DNA from: Acidimicrobiales bacterium
GTDB taxonomy: Bacteria; Actinomycetota; Acidimicrobiia; Acidimicrobiales; Acidimicrobilacustridaceae
DNA length: 51,793 bases
NCBI GenBank assembly: GCA_025456085.1
Contig: JALOLF010000024.1
Span: 1-51,793 of the forward strand
Direction: 5' to 3'
Part shown: positions 37,360 to 46,173 of the stretch, one piece after another
Position numbering within the stretch: the stretch's first letter is position 1
How the letters are laid out: each line of letters begins with the position of its first letter
Program-made: the position numbers and the translations under genes
The notes under the pieces: generated by a model
Database searches by the model: none
Told to the model about the DNA's origin: nothing
What the model saw: only the letters and a program-made list of their open reading frames with translations

Positions 37360-38763
37360 ATGAGTGAACGAGCCGAAACGCTGGGCCAGCTCCGAGCCTC
37401 GGGCTGGGTGTCCCGGTCGGTGAAGGACGAGGTGCGCACCAACGCCATCGAGCGGATCCGGGCCGGACGACCCCTGTTCCCCGGGGTGCTCGGCTACGAG
37501 GACACCGTGCTGCCCCAGCTGGAGAACGCGCTGCTGGCGGGCCACGACGTGATCTTCCTGGGCGAGCGGGGTCAGGCCAAGACCCGCATGATCCGATCGG
37601 TGATCGGTCTGCTCGACGAGTGGATGCCCGTCGTCGCCGGCTCGGAGATCAACGACGACCCCTACCACCCCGTGTCCAGGCACGCTCGCGACCTCGTGGC
37701 CGAGGCGGGCGACGACACCCCCGTGGAGTGGGTCCACCGCGACGACCGGTTCGGCGAGAAGCTGGCCACGCCCGACACCTCGATCGCCGACCTGATCGGC
37801 GAGGTCGACCCCATCAAGGTGGCCGAGGGCCGCTACCTGTCCGACGAGCTCACGCTGCACTACGGCCTGGTGCCCCGCACCAACCGGGGCGTCTTCGCCA
37901 TCAACGAGCTGCCCGACCTGGCCGAGCGCATCCAGGTCGGCCTGCTCAACGTGCTCGAGGAGCGCGACGTGCAGGTGCGCGGCTACAAGATCCGCCTGCC
38001 GCTCGACGTGCTGCTGCTGGCCTCGGCCAACCCCGAGGACTACACGAACCGGGGCCGCATCATCACGCCGCTGAAGGACCGCTTCGGCAGCCAGATCCGC
38101 ACCCACTACCCGCTCGAGGTCGACACCGAGGTGGAGATCGCCCGACAGGAGGCCCGTCCCCTCGAGGCGCCCGGGGTGCGCGTGGTGGTCCCCGCCTACA
38201 TGGCCGAGATCGTCGCCACCCTGAGCCAGCTCGCCCGCCAGAGCCCGCACATCAACCAACGGTCGGGCGTGTCGGTGCGCCTCACCGTGGCGAACCTGGA
38301 GACGCTCGTGGCCAACGCCACCCGCCGCGCGCTGATCCACGGCGAGGACGATGTCGTGCCCCGGGTGTGCGACCTCGAGGCGCTCGCCTCCTCGACGGCG
38401 GGCAAGGTCGAGATCGAGACCCTGGAGGAGGGTCGTGACGAACAGATCGTCGAGCACCTCCTGCGCTCGGCGGTGCTGACGGTGTTCCGCGACCACCTGC
38501 AGATGGACGTGCTGCGACCCGTGCTCGACGCCTTCGACGGCGATGTGATCGTGCACGCCGGCGAGGACATCACCTCGGCCGACTACGTGCGCCTGCTGGA
38601 GGACCTGCCCGCGCTGCGCGAGCCGGCGGCGGCGTTGGTGGAGGGCGACGAGTCCCCCGCCGCGGTGGCCAGCGCGGTGGAGTTCCTGCTCGAAGGCCTG
38701 CACCTGTCCAAGCGGCTCAACAAGGAGTCCGCCGGCGGCCGGGCCCAGTACCGCGGCCGCTGA
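37360..38763 (+). CDS. MoxR-type AAA+ ATPase
   Basis: This 467-residue ATPase has an unusual Walker A, LGERGQAKTRMIRS, with Ala where Gly is normal before the Lys. It also has a Walker B-like FAINELPDLAERIQVGLLNV, sensor LLLASANPEDYTNRG and a C-terminal helical region. It resembles the magnesium-chelatase/sigma-54-type ATPases paired with VWA proteins in actinobacteria. Such pairs remodel or load metal into target proteins; the target here is unknown. The matching VWA gene is 4.7 kb downstream on the same strand, separated by minus-strand genes. Confidence 0.85.
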   Translation: MSERAETLGQLRASGWVSRSVKDEVRTNAIERIRAGRPLFPGVLGYEDTVLPQLENALLAGHDVIFLGERGQAKTRMIRSVIGLLDEWMPVVAGSEINDDPYHPVSRHARDLVAEAGDDTPVEWVHRDDRFGEKLATPDTSIADLIGEVDPIKVAEGRYLSDELTLHYGLVPRTNRGVFAINELPDLAERIQVGLLNVLEERDVQVRGYKIRLPLDVLLLASANPEDYTNRGRIITPLKDRFGSQIRTHYPLEVDTEVEIARQEARPLEAPGVRVVVPAYMAEIVATLSQLARQSPHINQRSGVSVRLTVANLETLVANATRRALIHGEDDVVPRVCDLEALASSTAGKVEIETLEEGRDEQIVEHLLRSAVLTVFRDHLQMDVLRPVLDAFDGDVIVHAGEDITSADYVRLLEDLPALREPAAALVEGDESPAAVASAVEFLLEGLHLSKRLNKESAGGRAQYRGR

Positions 38764-38778
38764 CGACCCCCACAACGC

Positions 38779-38829
38779 CGACATCTCGTCACCCAGCCCC
38801 GGAAGGCGGGGCCGGATGACGAGATGTCG
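38779..38829. terminator. Large hairpin between moxR and aqpZ
   Basis: A perfect 13-base arm CGACATCTCGTCA (38779-38791) and its complement TGACGAGATGTCG (38817-38829) enclose a second stem GCCCC/GGGGC. It sits at a convergent junction, so a bidirectional terminator is likely, though a dispersed repeat cannot be excluded. Confidence 0.65.
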
Positions 38830-38850
38830 AAAGAGGGAGCGGGGCTGGGG

Positions 38851-39657
38851 TCAGGCCGCTTCGACGCCGGTGTCCTCGCCGGGGGCGCCGCCGACCTCGC
38901 GGCCCACGAACCCGTAGATCACCGCGCCCAGCAGGCCCCCGATGACCGGGGCCACCCAGAACAGCCAGAGCTGCTCGATGGGCCAGCTCTCGCCGCCGAG
39001 GGCGGTGATGATCGCGGGGCCGGTGGAGCGGGCCGGGTTCACCGACGTGTTGGTGACCGGGATGCTCACGAGGTGGATGAGCGTGAGGGCGAGGCCGATG
39101 GCCATGGCCGCGAAGCCCTTCGGGGCCCGCCGGTCGGTGATGCCCAGGATGACGATCACGAAGATGGCGGTCAGCACGATCTCGATGATGAGCCCCGCCG
39201 TCACGTTGTAGAGACCGGGCGAGTGGTCGCCGTAGCCGTTGGAGGCGAGCCCCCCGCCGGCCAGGGCGTCCTTGGTCATGCCCCGCTGGTTGATGGCGAC
39301 GACCCAGACCGTGCCGGCGGCGACGACGGCGGCGATGACCTGGGTGACGATGTAGGCGGGGGCGTCCTTCCAGGCGAAGCGCTTCGCCGTGGCCAGGCCG
39401 ACCGTCACCGCGGGGTTGAAGTGGCCGCCGGAGATGTGGCCCAGACCGTAGGCGCCGGCCAGCACGGTGAGGCCGAAGGCCAGCGACACCCCGACGAAGC
39501 CGATGCCGAGGTTCACCACACCGACCGTGTCGACGACCGGCCGGTCGTTGACCACGAAGAACTTGGCCGCGAACACGGCGCTCCCGCAGCCGCCCAGCAC
39601 CAGGATGAAGGTGCCGAGGAACTCCGCGCCGAGTCGGCGCACCATCGATTGGTCCAT
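38851..39657 (-). CDS. aqpZ: Aquaporin Z-type water channel
   Basis: This 268-residue six-helix channel has both NPA boxes in [11 protein letters not shown] and [14 protein letters not shown]. The His in [14 protein letters not shown] and the Arg after the second NPA fit the narrow aromatic/Arg filter of a water-selective AqpZ rather than a glycerol facilitator. Between helices 3 and 4 there is a long periplasmic loop (about 25 residues). ATG at 39657 has GGGAGG eight bases upstream. It lies 165 bases after rpiA and may have its own promoter. Confidence 0.92.
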   Translation of the reverse strand: MDQSMVRRLGAEFLGTFILVLGGCGSAVFAAKFFVVNDRPVVDTVGVVNLGIGFVGVSLAFGLTVLAGAYGLGHISGGHFNPAVTVGLATAKRFAWKDAPAYIVTQVIAAVVAAGTVWVVAINQRGMTKDALAGGGLASNGYGDHSPGLYNVTAGLIIEIVLTAIFVIVILGITDRRAPKGFAAMAIGLALTLIHLVSIPVTNTSVNPARSTGPAIITALGGESWPIEQLWLFWVAPVIGGLLGAVIYGFVGREVGGAPGEDTGVEAA

Positions 39658-39822
39658 GTCATCTGCCTCCCGGTTCCCCGCGCCCATCGCCGGCGCAGGT
39701 CTCGACGTGCTCGGACCGCGGCATCGGGGCCGCGGACCGGGGACCGATCCGAACCCCGGTCGCGTCAGTCTCCGACAGTCGCGACGCCCGGTGGTGGACC
39801 GACGAGGATCTTCACGGAACCG

Positions 39823-40512
39823 TCACGGCGGGTTGGGGCCCCGTTCGCCGTGCAGCAGGACCGTCACCGACCCGTCGGCCCGGGCGACCACCACCCGCTC
39901 CACGGTCTCGCCCAGGAAGATCCCGTGCTCGACCAGGCCGGGGACGGCCTCGAGCTCGCGGGCCAGTGCGGCCGGGTTCTCGATGGCGCCGAACCGGGCG
40001 TCGAGCAACAGGTTGCCGTTGTCGCTGCGCTCGGCCCGGGTCGTGACCTCCAACGCGCCGAGGGCACGGACCCGCCGGGCGACCACCCCCGGCGCGAAGT
40101 CCAGCACCTCCAACGGCGTGCCGAACGGGCCCAGGCGCTCGACGAGCTTCGACTCGTCCACCACCACCACGAAGCGAGGCGCCATCTGGGCCACGAGCTT
40201 CTCCCGGGTGTGGGCCCCGCCACCGCCCTTGGTCAGGTTCAGCAGGGGGTCCACCTCGTCGGCACCGTCGACCACCAGGTCGAGCTCGCCCAGCTCGTCC
40301 GGTGGCACCACGCGCAAGCCGAGCTGCAGGGCCAGCTCCTGGGTGCGCAGCGAGGTCGCGGTGCACACGATGTCGGGGCGGCGCTCGCCCAGCTCCACGA
40401 TGGTCCAGTGCACCGTCGATCCCGTGCCCAGGCCGACCCGCATGCCGTCGCTCACGTAGCCGGCGGCGTTCCGACCCGCGGCCTCCTTGGCCCGTTCGAG
40501 GGGATCGCTCAT
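39823..40512 (-). CDS. rpiA: Ribose-5-phosphate isomerase A
   Basis: This 229-residue enzyme converts ribose 5-phosphate and ribulose 5-phosphate in the pentose phosphate pathway. Family motifs are GLGTGSTVHW (phosphate loop), DLVVDGADEVDP with the catalytic Asp residues, KGGGGAHTREKLVAQ and VVVDESKLVERLG. Length is typical. ATG at 40512 lies 13 bases after the GH13 gene, so it probably shares the GH1-GH13 transcript. Confidence 0.95.
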   Translation of the reverse strand: MSDPLERAKEAAGRNAAGYVSDGMRVGLGTGSTVHWTIVELGERRPDIVCTATSLRTQELALQLGLRVVPPDELGELDLVVDGADEVDPLLNLTKGGGGAHTREKLVAQMAPRFVVVVDESKLVERLGPFGTPLEVLDFAPGVVARRVRALGALEVTTRAERSDNGNLLLDARFGAIENPAALARELEAVPGLVEHGIFLGETVERVVVARADGSVTVLLHGERGPNPP

Positions 40513-40525
40513 GGGGCGCAGCTTG

Positions 40526-42220
40526 TCACGGTGCCGTCGTGGAGGCCGTCGCTCCCGGCGCGGCGCCCTCGGGAGCGAGCACCAGCGCCTGATCGGGGCC
40601 GAGGCGGCCTCGGTACCGGGCGCCCTCGCCGGTGGGGCCGTCCGATGCCACGACGACGCGCCACGCCCCCGGGACCGGGACATCGACGGTCCCGGTGGTG
40701 AAGTTGACCGCCACGACCCGCCGCCCGGGGCCGTCACCGGGCCGCGCCCGCTCCCACGCCAACACGCCGGTCGGCGCCTCGAGCCACGTGAACCCCCCGA
40801 CCTGCAGCGCCGGGGTGGCCCGCCGGACGGCGAGCAGCCGCCGGTAGAGCCACAGGATGGAGGCGGGGTCGCGCTCGAGCCGCGCCGCGTCGTGGGTGTC
40901 CGCGTTGCGGGGGAACGGCAGCCACGGCGTCGTCCCCGGCCAACCGTGGTCGGCCGTGTCCGTCCACGGCAGCGGCGCCCGGCAGCCGTCGCGCCCGCCG
41001 GGGTCGAGTCGTGCCGCATCGGGCACCTCTGCGTCGCGCAGGCCCAGCTCCTCGCCCGCGTAGAGCACCGGGGTGCCTCGCAGGGTGCACAGCGCCACCA
41101 CTGCGGCCCGGGCCCGGGCCTCGCTCCCGTAGCGCTCCACGTGGCGGGGCTGGTCGTGGTTCGACAGCACCCACGCCGGCCAGTGGCCGAGCCGGGTCAC
41201 CGCTTCGACCCGGTCGACCTGGGCCCGCCAGGCCTCCGCGTCCCAACGCTCGTACATGGTCTGGAAGGCGAACAGCAGGTGCAGCTCGTCGCCGTCGCCG
41301 TAGTAGGGAAGGGTGCGGCCATCGCCTTCGAGCTGCACCTCGCCCAGCAGCAGGTGGTCGCCGGGCGCCTCGTCGACGACGCGCCGGATGCCGCGCAGGT
41401 GCTCGTGGATGACGGGGTCGTCGTGCTCGTCGGAGCCGGTGCGCAGCTCCAGCTCCGGGGGCAGGTCGGCGAGGTCGGCCGGCTTGGCCAGCGCGGCGAG
41501 GGCGTCGATGCGGAACCCGTCGACGCCCCGCTCGAGCCAGAAGCGCAGCACGTCGTGCATGGCGTCGACCACCTCGGGGTTGCGCCAGTTGAGGTCCGGC
41601 TGGGGGACCAGGAACGAGTGCAGGTACCACTCGTCGGTGGCCGGGTCGAAGGTCCAGGCGCTCACGTCGGTCCCGGGCGCCGGGGGCACGCCGTTGCGGG
41701 GACGGAGCTGCCCGTCTGGGTCGCGCTCCCAGATGCGCTCCCCGGTGAACGACCCCCGCCAGTTGTTGGGCGGCCGGCCGTCGGGCCGTGGGGGCCGCCA
41801 CACGTACCAGCCCCGTCTCGGGTCCTCCCGGGACGAGCGCGACGCCACGAACCACGGGTGGCGGTCGCTGGTGTGGTTGGGGACGAAGTCGACCAGCACC
41901 CGCAGACCCCGGGCGTGGGCCTCGGCGATGAGGCGCTCGGCGTCACCCAGCGCGCCGAACAGCGGGTCGACGTCGCAGTGGTCGGCGATGTCGTAGCCGA
42001 AGTCGACCATGGGGGAGGGGTAGAAGGGGGACAGCCAGATGGCGTCGACGCCCAGCGCCACGATGTGGTCCAGGTGCGCCAGCACGCCGGGCAGATCCCC
42101 GACGCCGTCGCCGTCGCTGTCGGCGAACGAGCGCGGGTAGATCTGGTAGAGCACCGCGGTGCGCCACCACGGCGTGGCGGTGGTGCCGTCGGGCGGTTGG
42201 CCCGCATCGCCTGTGGTCAT
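40526..42220 (-). CDS. GH13 alpha-glucosidase / oligo-1,6-glucosidase-like enzyme
   Basis: This 564-residue enzyme has the four GH13 regions: DFVPNHTS, GFRIDALAAL with nucleophile Asp239, LLGEVQLEG with acid/base Glu294, and VLSNHDQPRH with His355/Asp356. The N-terminus VLYQIYPRSFADSDGDGVGD is the alpha-glucosidase subgroup form. It acts on alpha-glucosides such as maltose or isomaltose. No signal peptide, so cytoplasmic. ATG overlaps the TGA of the GH1 gene, giving tight coupling. Confidence 0.93.
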   Translation of the reverse strand: MTTGDAGQPPDGTTATPWWRTAVLYQIYPRSFADSDGDGVGDLPGVLAHLDHIVALGVDAIWLSPFYPSPMVDFGYDIADHCDVDPLFGALGDAERLIAEAHARGLRVLVDFVPNHTSDRHPWFVASRSSREDPRRGWYVWRPPRPDGRPPNNWRGSFTGERIWERDPDGQLRPRNGVPPAPGTDVSAWTFDPATDEWYLHSFLVPQPDLNWRNPEVVDAMHDVLRFWLERGVDGFRIDALAALAKPADLADLPPELELRTGSDEHDDPVIHEHLRGIRRVVDEAPGDHLLLGEVQLEGDGRTLPYYGDGDELHLLFAFQTMYERWDAEAWRAQVDRVEAVTRLGHWPAWVLSNHDQPRHVERYGSEARARAAVVALCTLRGTPVLYAGEELGLRDAEVPDAARLDPGGRDGCRAPLPWTDTADHGWPGTTPWLPFPRNADTHDAARLERDPASILWLYRRLLAVRRATPALQVGGFTWLEAPTGVLAWERARPGDGPGRRVVAVNFTTGTVDVPVPGAWRVVVASDGPTGEGARYRGRLGPDQALVLAPEGAAPGATASTTAP

Positions 42221-43434
42221 CGCCGGGCCCACTCCGCGGCCAGCGCCGCGCTGCCCTTCGGGCGGCGGTCGCGGTCGAACAGTCCGAAGGGCACGTCGTA
42301 GCCGTGGTCCCACTCGTAGTTGTCGATGCCGGTCCAGTGGAAGAAGCCCCGCACGTCCACCCCGTCGTCGATGGCCCGCTCCGTCTCCACCAGCGACTGC
42401 CGCAGCAGATCGGTGCGCCACCGGTCGTCGGGCGTGCCGAACCCGCACTCGGCCACCAGCAGCGGCCGCCCGGGCAGCTCGTCGGCCAGTCGGCGCAACA
42501 CGATGCCCAGCCCCTCCGGCCACGGGGCGTAGCCCATCGGACCCACGCGGGCGTCGGTCGGGTACGGCCCCGTGCTCCGATCGGCGTAGACCGAGGCGGC
42601 GCTGTAGTACGAGAACCCGATCAGGTCGAACGAGCCCGCCATCTCGGGGATCTCCCGCTCGGGTCGACCGGGCACGGCCAGCACGCCGTCGCGCAAGGCC
42701 CGGATCCACGAGGTCCAGTAGACGGCGTCGAACAGGGCGGTGTTGGCCTCGGCCCGGTCCCGCTCGGCGGGTTCCCGGGAGCGCACGGCCGGGAACACCG
42801 GCGACAGGTTCATGATGGTCGCCACCGGCGTACCGCCGCTGCGCAGCAGACGCCACGCCTCGTGGTCGGCCAGGTGGATCGCCTCCAGGGCCTCGAAGAA
42901 GGCCTCGGGGTCGCGCCGGCCGGGTGGGAACATCCCCAGCAGGTAGCTCGCCCCGGCGTAGGCCACCGGTTCGTTGACGGGCTGCCACCCGAACACCAGG
43001 TCGCCGAAGGTCTCGCCCACCCAGTCGACGTGGCGGGCCCAGTGGTAGGACCGGGCCCGGTCGTCGAGGAACCCGCCCAGGTCGTCGCCGAACCAGCCGG
43101 GCAGGGTGAAGTGGTGCAGGCACACCCACACCTGCACGCCCGCGTCGCGCGCGGCGCGCAGCATCGTCGTGTAGTGCTCGACGGCCCCGGCGTCGTGGCG
43201 ACCCTCGCGGGGCTCGAGCCGGGCCCACTCCAACGACAGCCGGTGGTGCGTCAGCCCGTACGACGCGAGCAGGCCGAAGTCGTCGGCGTAGTTGGTGGCG
43301 AAGCCGTTCCCCTCGCCGCTGCGGGGCACCCGGCCCAGGTCCTCCCAGCGCCGCCAGGTGCTCGCCGGTGCGGAGCCCTCGGTCTGGTTCGACGAGGCCG
43401 CCGTGCCCCACCAGAACCCCTCGGGGATCGCCAT
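42217..43434 (-). CDS. GH1 beta-glucosidase-like glycosidase
   Basis: This 405-residue TIM-barrel enzyme has the GH1 N-terminus FWWGTAASSNQTEG, acid/base Glu155 in GWQPVNEPVAYAG, and nucleophile Glu329 in LVAECGFGTPDD, where the usual ENG is ECG. Residues FHWTGIDNYEWDHGY form the conserved aglycone-site loop. It is shorter than most GH1 enzymes (about 440-480 residues), so some loops are trimmed. No signal peptide. It starts the GH1-GH13-rpiA operon, 84 bases from the divergent VWA gene; a CAGGAT box six bases upstream of ATG and GATGAGG are start signals. Confidence 0.93.
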   Translation of the reverse strand: MAIPEGFWWGTAASSNQTEGSAPASTWRRWEDLGRVPRSGEGNGFATNYADDFGLLASYGLTHHRLSLEWARLEPREGRHDAGAVEHYTTMLRAARDAGVQVWVCLHHFTLPGWFGDDLGGFLDDRARSYHWARHVDWVGETFGDLVFGWQPVNEPVAYAGASYLLGMFPPGRRDPEAFFEALEAIHLADHEAWRLLRSGGTPVATIMNLSPVFPAVRSREPAERDRAEANTALFDAVYWTSWIRALRDGVLAVPGRPEREIPEMAGSFDLIGFSYYSAASVYADRSTGPYPTDARVGPMGYAPWPEGLGIVLRRLADELPGRPLLVAECGFGTPDDRWRTDLLRQSLVETERAIDDGVDVRGFFHWTGIDNYEWDHGYDVPFGLFDRDRRPKGSAALAAEWARR

Positions 43435-43506
43435 GGCCTCATCCTGGCACGTGCGCGGCCGGCGTCGCGGTGCCGGCCCGGCGGGGCGCGATCGCCCCCG
43501 GACCGG

Positions 43507-43512
43507 TACCCT
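43507..43512 (+). promoter_or_regulatory. -10 box TACCCT, leaderless VWA gene
   Basis: TACCCT ends six bases before the ATG at 43519, with no ribosome binding site between. Confidence 0.5.
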
Positions 43513-43518
43513 CGGGTG

Positions 43519-45534
43519 ATGGCCCGGGGGAACCGCGTGCGCTACTCCCGCTGGGACGGCACCCAGACGGGGTTCGAGCTCGACGCCACCGACGTGTTCG
43601 GCGAGCTGACCGACGACCTGCTCTACCACGGCGACCTGAACGCGGCGCTGCGCCGGATGCTCAACGACGGCATGCGGGACCGCAACGGCGAGCGGCTCAT
43701 GGGGCTGCGCGAGATGATGGACAAGCTCCGCAAGCGCCGCCGTGACCAGCTCGAGCAGCACAACCTGGGCGGCGTCTACGACGACATCGCCCAGGAGCTG
43801 CGTGACGTCGTCGACACGGAGCGTCGCTCCCTCGACGAGCTGGCCCGTGAGGCGTCCGAATCGGGCGACGACCGCCGCCGGGAGATCACCGACGAGGTGG
43901 TCGCCGAACGGAACCTGCAGCTCGACATGCTGCCCCCCGACCTGGCCGGTCAGGTGCGTGGCCTGCAGGACTACGAGTTCACGTCGTCGGAGGCGCGGGA
44001 GCGCTTCGAGGAGCTCGTCGACCAGCTCCGCCAGCAGCTCATGCAGAACATGGTCGACCAGATGACCGGCGCCGTGCAGAACCTGGGGCCCGAGGACCTG
44101 GCCCGCATGAAGGACATGCTGGCTGCGCTCAACGAGATGCTGGCCCAGCGCGGCCGAGGCGAGGAGCCCGACTTCGACGCCTTCATGGAGCGCTACGGGG
44201 ACTTCTTCCCCGAGAACCCCAAGGACCTCGACGAGCTGCTCGAGGTCCTGGCCCGGCGCATGGCGGCCATGCAGTCGATGCTCAACTCCATGACGCCCGA
44301 GCAACGGGCCCAGCTCCAGGGCCTGTCCGATCAGCTCCTGGAGGACATGGACCTGCGTTGGCAGGTGGACCAGCTCGGCGCCCAGCTCCGCGGGCTCTTC
44401 CCCGAGATGGGCTGGAACCGCCGCTACGACTTCTCGGGACAGGATCCGTTGGGCTTCGCCGACGCCGCGCAGCTCATGCAGGAGCTGGGCGACATCGACC
44501 AGCTCGAGAACCTGCTGCGCGGCGCCGGCAACCCCGGCGCGCTGGCCGAGGTCGACCTGGACCGGGCCCGCGAACTGCTCGGCGACGAGGCCGCGGCCAG
44601 CCTCGAGCGGCTCGCCGAGGTGACCAGGCTGCTCGAGGAGGCCGGCCTCATCGCGCAGAAGGAAGGGCGCTTCGAGCTGACGCCCCGCGGCATCCGCCGC
44701 ATCGGTCAGAACGCCCTGAGCGACCTGTTCAGCAAGCTCTCCACCGACAAGCTCGGCCGCCACGAGGTGCAGCGCACCGGCATCGGCCACGAGCGGGACT
44801 TCGACACCAAGCCCTACGAGTACGGCGACCCGTTCAACCTCCACATCGAGCGCACGGTCCGCAACGCGGTGCGCCGCAGCGGGGGCGGCACGCCGGTGCG
44901 GCTCACCCCCGACGACTTCGAGGTGGAGCGCACCGAGCAGCTCGTGCGGTCCTCGACCGTGCTCATGCTGGACCTGTCCCTGTCCATGCCCATGCGAGAC
45001 AACTTCCTGCCGGCCAAGAAGGTCGCCATGGCGCTGCACTCGCTGATCTCCTCGCAGTTCCCGCGTGACTACCTGGGCATCGTGGGCTTCTCGGAGGTGG
45101 CACGGGAGCTGAAGGCCGAGCAGCTCCCCGAGGTCTCGTGGGACTTCGTCTACGGCACGAACATGCAGCACGCCTTCCAGATCAGCCGGCGCCTGCTGGC
45201 CCGCCAGAGCGGCACGAAGCAGATCATCATGATCACCGACGGCGAGCCCACCGCCCACCTGCTTGCCGACGGCGAGCCCTTCTTCAGCTACCCGCCGGTG
45301 CGCGAGACCGTCGACGCCACCCTGCGGGAGGTGGCCCGCTGCACGCGGGAGGGCATCCGCATCAACACCTTCATGCTCGAGCCCAGCGCCGATCTGCGCC
45401 GCTTCGTCGAGAAGCTGACCGAGCTCAACCGGGGTCGGGCCTTCTTCACCACGCCCCAGACGCTCGGCGACTACGTGCTCGTCGACTTCATCGAGCAGCG
45501 TCGCTCGCTGCTCAAGGGTCGCCGCGGCGCCTGA
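43519..45534 (+). CDS. VWA domain protein, partner type of MoxR ATPases
   Basis: This 671-residue cytoplasmic protein has a long helical N-terminal region (about residues 30-400) and a C-terminal von Willebrand A domain (about 470-640). The metal-binding MIDAS motif is intact: DLSLSMPMRDN, with IIMITDGEPTAHLL supplying the later Asp. FELTPRGIRRIGQNAL is a winged-helix-like stretch. Such proteins work with MoxR ATPases, and the MoxR gene at 37360 is the obvious partner. Function of the pair is unknown here. Divergent from GH1. Confidence 0.88.
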   Translation: MARGNRVRYSRWDGTQTGFELDATDVFGELTDDLLYHGDLNAALRRMLNDGMRDRNGERLMGLREMMDKLRKRRRDQLEQHNLGGVYDDIAQELRDVVDTERRSLDELAREASESGDDRRREITDEVVAERNLQLDMLPPDLAGQVRGLQDYEFTSSEARERFEELVDQLRQQLMQNMVDQMTGAVQNLGPEDLARMKDMLAALNEMLAQRGRGEEPDFDAFMERYGDFFPENPKDLDELLEVLARRMAAMQSMLNSMTPEQRAQLQGLSDQLLEDMDLRWQVDQLGAQLRGLFPEMGWNRRYDFSGQDPLGFADAAQLMQELGDIDQLENLLRGAGNPGALAEVDLDRARELLGDEAAASLERLAEVTRLLEEAGLIAQKEGRFELTPRGIRRIGQNALSDLFSKLSTDKLGRHEVQRTGIGHERDFDTKPYEYGDPFNLHIERTVRNAVRRSGGGTPVRLTPDDFEVERTEQLVRSSTVLMLDLSLSMPMRDNFLPAKKVAMALHSLISSQFPRDYLGIVGFSEVARELKAEQLPEVSWDFVYGTNMQHAFQISRRLLARQSGTKQIIMITDGEPTAHLLADGEPFFSYPPVRETVDATLREVARCTREGIRINTFMLEPSADLRRFVEKLTELNRGRAFFTTPQTLGDYVLVDFIEQRRSLLKGRRGA

Positions 45535-45564
45535 GCCTCGCCGTGGCCCCGCCCGGCGGCGGGC

Positions 45565-46074
45565 TCACCGGGCGCCGAGGAGCGCGTCGTAGCGACGGGC
45601 GGTGACGTCGTCGAAGGCCACCAGCACGGCCTCGTCGAGTCGCTCGCCCAGGTCCGTCGCGCCGGCCTCGAGGGCGGCCACGGCGACCCGGGCCGCGGCG
45701 TCGGGTGGGTAGCCGAAGATGCCGGTCGAGATGGCGGGGAAGGCGATGGTGCGCGCACCCGCCTCGGCGGCCACCTCCAGGCAGCGTCGGTAGCACGAGG
45801 CCAGCAGCTCGGCCTCACCCCGGTCACCGCCGTGCCACACCGGGCCGACGGTGTGCACCACGAACCGGGCGGGCAGGCCGAAGCCGGGGGTGACCACGGC
45901 GTCACCGGTGGCGCAGTGCCCGACGGCGGCACACGCTGCGTCGAGCTCCGGGCCGGCCGCGGCGAAGATGGCTCCGCACACCCCACCCCCGCGGCGCAGC
46001 GCCTCGTTGGCGGCGTTCACGACCGCGTCGACGGCGAGCGTGGTGATGTCGCCCTGCCACACCGTGATCTGCAC
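45565..46074 (-). CDS. Macro domain (ADP-ribose binding) protein
   Basis: This 169-residue single macro domain has [40 protein letters not shown] and [13 protein letters not shown], the three loops that bind ADP-ribose in MacroD-like deacylases. It may remove ADP-ribose or act on O-acetyl-ADP-ribose. GTG at 46074 has GGTGAGG upstream; a longer start at 46113 would lie inside a terminator hairpin. It converges with the VWA gene over 30 bases. Confidence 0.92.
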   Translation of the reverse strand: MQITVWQGDITTLAVDAVVNAANEALRRGGGVCGAIFAAAGPELDAACAAVGHCATGDAVVTPGFGLPARFVVHTVGPVWHGGDRGEAELLASCYRRCLEVAAEAGARTIAFPAISTGIFGYPPDAAARVAVAALEAGATDLGERLDEAVLVAFDDVTARRYDALLGAR

Positions 46075-46098
46075 GGCCTCACCCTGCCACGGACGCGG

Positions 46099-46129
46099 CG
46101 AGGCCCGGCGCATCGTCCGCCGGGCCTCG
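46099..46129 (-). terminator. Perfect 12-bp hairpin after the PstS-like gene
   Basis: CGAGGCCCGGCG (46099-46110) and CGCCGGGCCTCG (46118-46129) with a seven-base loop. It ends the PstS-like transcript and excludes the longer macro-domain start. Confidence 0.7.
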
Positions 46130-46173
46130 CGTACTCCTGTGGAGCGGTGTCGAGCCGCTCCGGGGTTCTCACG

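Noticed and set aside
46075..46113. Longer start for the macro-domain protein
   Set aside because: The ATG at 46113 lies inside the perfect terminator hairpin of the upstream gene.
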